From assembly GCA_033439265.1 (NCBI GenBank), contig JAVTVX010000031.1, forward strand, positions 16,784,001-16,848,000: a stretch of DNA of 64,000 nucleotides, read 5' to 3'. Under the pieces are notes generated by a model. That model made no database searches and was not told the DNA's origin. It saw only the letters and a list, made by a program, of their open reading frames with translations. The stretch is from Dillenia suffruticosa. Its lineage: Eukaryota > Streptophyta > Magnoliopsida > Dilleniales > Dilleniaceae. Below are positions 63,415 to 64,000 of the stretch, one piece after another (the stretch's first letter is position 1; each line of letters opens with the position of its first letter). The translations under genes were made by a program, and so were the position numbers.

Positions 63415-64000
63415 GTAAGAATCATTGGGTTACCCTATTAATATTTTTACTCTTTCTTGTCTGTGTTCTTACCTTTAAGCTTCCTATGTCTTAACCATAG
63501 ATTCAATTTAGTCCCATATAGCATCTTTGAAAGGATGGAAAAAGGCAATGGGGTGCAATATTGGGGAAGTTGTTTTACATGAAATGTGAAAAAAGAAATG
63601 CTTGAATTACTGTAATTTGATGGGAAATCATGATGGGCAAGTCCATAAGTTCTCTAACATGGTATAAAGAGGTGGCTGATGGTGGGTGAATTTTGAGTAT
63701 GGGGTGGGAACTTATAAGCCAAGGGAAGCAGTTGTTAGGATGCTTATTGACATATATTTTGTTTGGTATGGATGCTCTCGTAAACCAAAGTGTTTATGAG
63801 GTGTTACAAAAAACCTTGACCGGTCCCATTCATAGTTTTTTGGGTTTTCCTTTGGCCTTCTTACATATTTAGGAGATCTTATGCCCGTTTTGGAGTGCTC
63901 CCTTGTTATTTGGCTTCCTTACTAATATCGTTTTCCTTTCCTATCTCAAAAAAAAGGTATAAGGAGGCTTTATCTTATCCAAAAATGGCAACACAGCAAG
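63415..64000. other. MED16 intron 9, to window edge
   Basis: Begins with the GTAAGA donor after exon 9. No further exon recognised before the window ends, so the next MED16 exon lies outside. Confidence 0.6.

Overview
This is a nuclear genome window from a flowering plant, most likely a eudicot. The evidence is GT-AG spliced genes with long AT-rich introns, plant-type protein families (SFR6-type MED16, CPL1 with paired dsRBDs, plant WAPL, a receptor-like cytoplasmic kinase), a plant tRNA-Leu, and typical plant retroelements. No species is assigned. All gene models below were spliced by hand; in every complete model the exon phases fit and the total is a multiple of three.

Layout, left to right. 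(1) 0.65-4.66 kb, plus strand: a 5-exon soluble epoxide hydrolase (308 aa) whose second intron carries a 1.08 kb foldback Mutator-like element made of purine-rich and pyrimidine-rich arms. (2) 4.86-6.41 kb, minus: a decayed LanC-like (GCL/LanCL) pseudogene. (3) 6.98-21.87 kb, minus: WAPL, the cohesin-release factor (13 exons, 866 aa); introns 3 and 8 each hold an RTE-clade LINE in the opposite orientation. (4) 24.6-33.4 kb, plus, head-to-head with WAPL: CPL1/FRY2, an RNA polymerase II CTD phosphatase (17 exons, 972 aa), with a tandemly repeated, telo-box-rich 5' leader. (5) 34.95 kb: tRNA-Leu(AAG). (6) 35.7-36.2 kb: an intronless, broken clathrin light chain copy. (7) 37.0-39.4 kb: a T-rich repeat block with at least two recurring motifs. 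(8) 40.0-43.5 kb, minus: a receptor-like cytoplasmic kinase (6 coding exons, 370 aa). (9) 47.1-48.8 kb: a short non-autonomous LTR retrotransposon with primer-binding site and polypurine tract but no protein domains. (10) 49.99 kb to the right edge, plus: MED16/SFR6, with 9 coding exons (672 codons) in view and the rest outside the window; its introns hold an L1-type LINE relic, a 43-bp RTE tail insertion with a perfect 17-bp target duplication, and a tandem duplication covering the 3' splice site of exon 7.

Three of the five intact genes act in the nucleus (WAPL on chromatin-bound cohesin; CPL1 and MED16 on RNA polymerase II transcription), but nothing in the sequence shows that they form a functional cluster; plant gene order usually does not. 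I saw no new multi-gene system. The most unusual material is structural: the foldback MULE, the T-rich repeat block, the minimal RTE insertion and the duplicated splice-site region.
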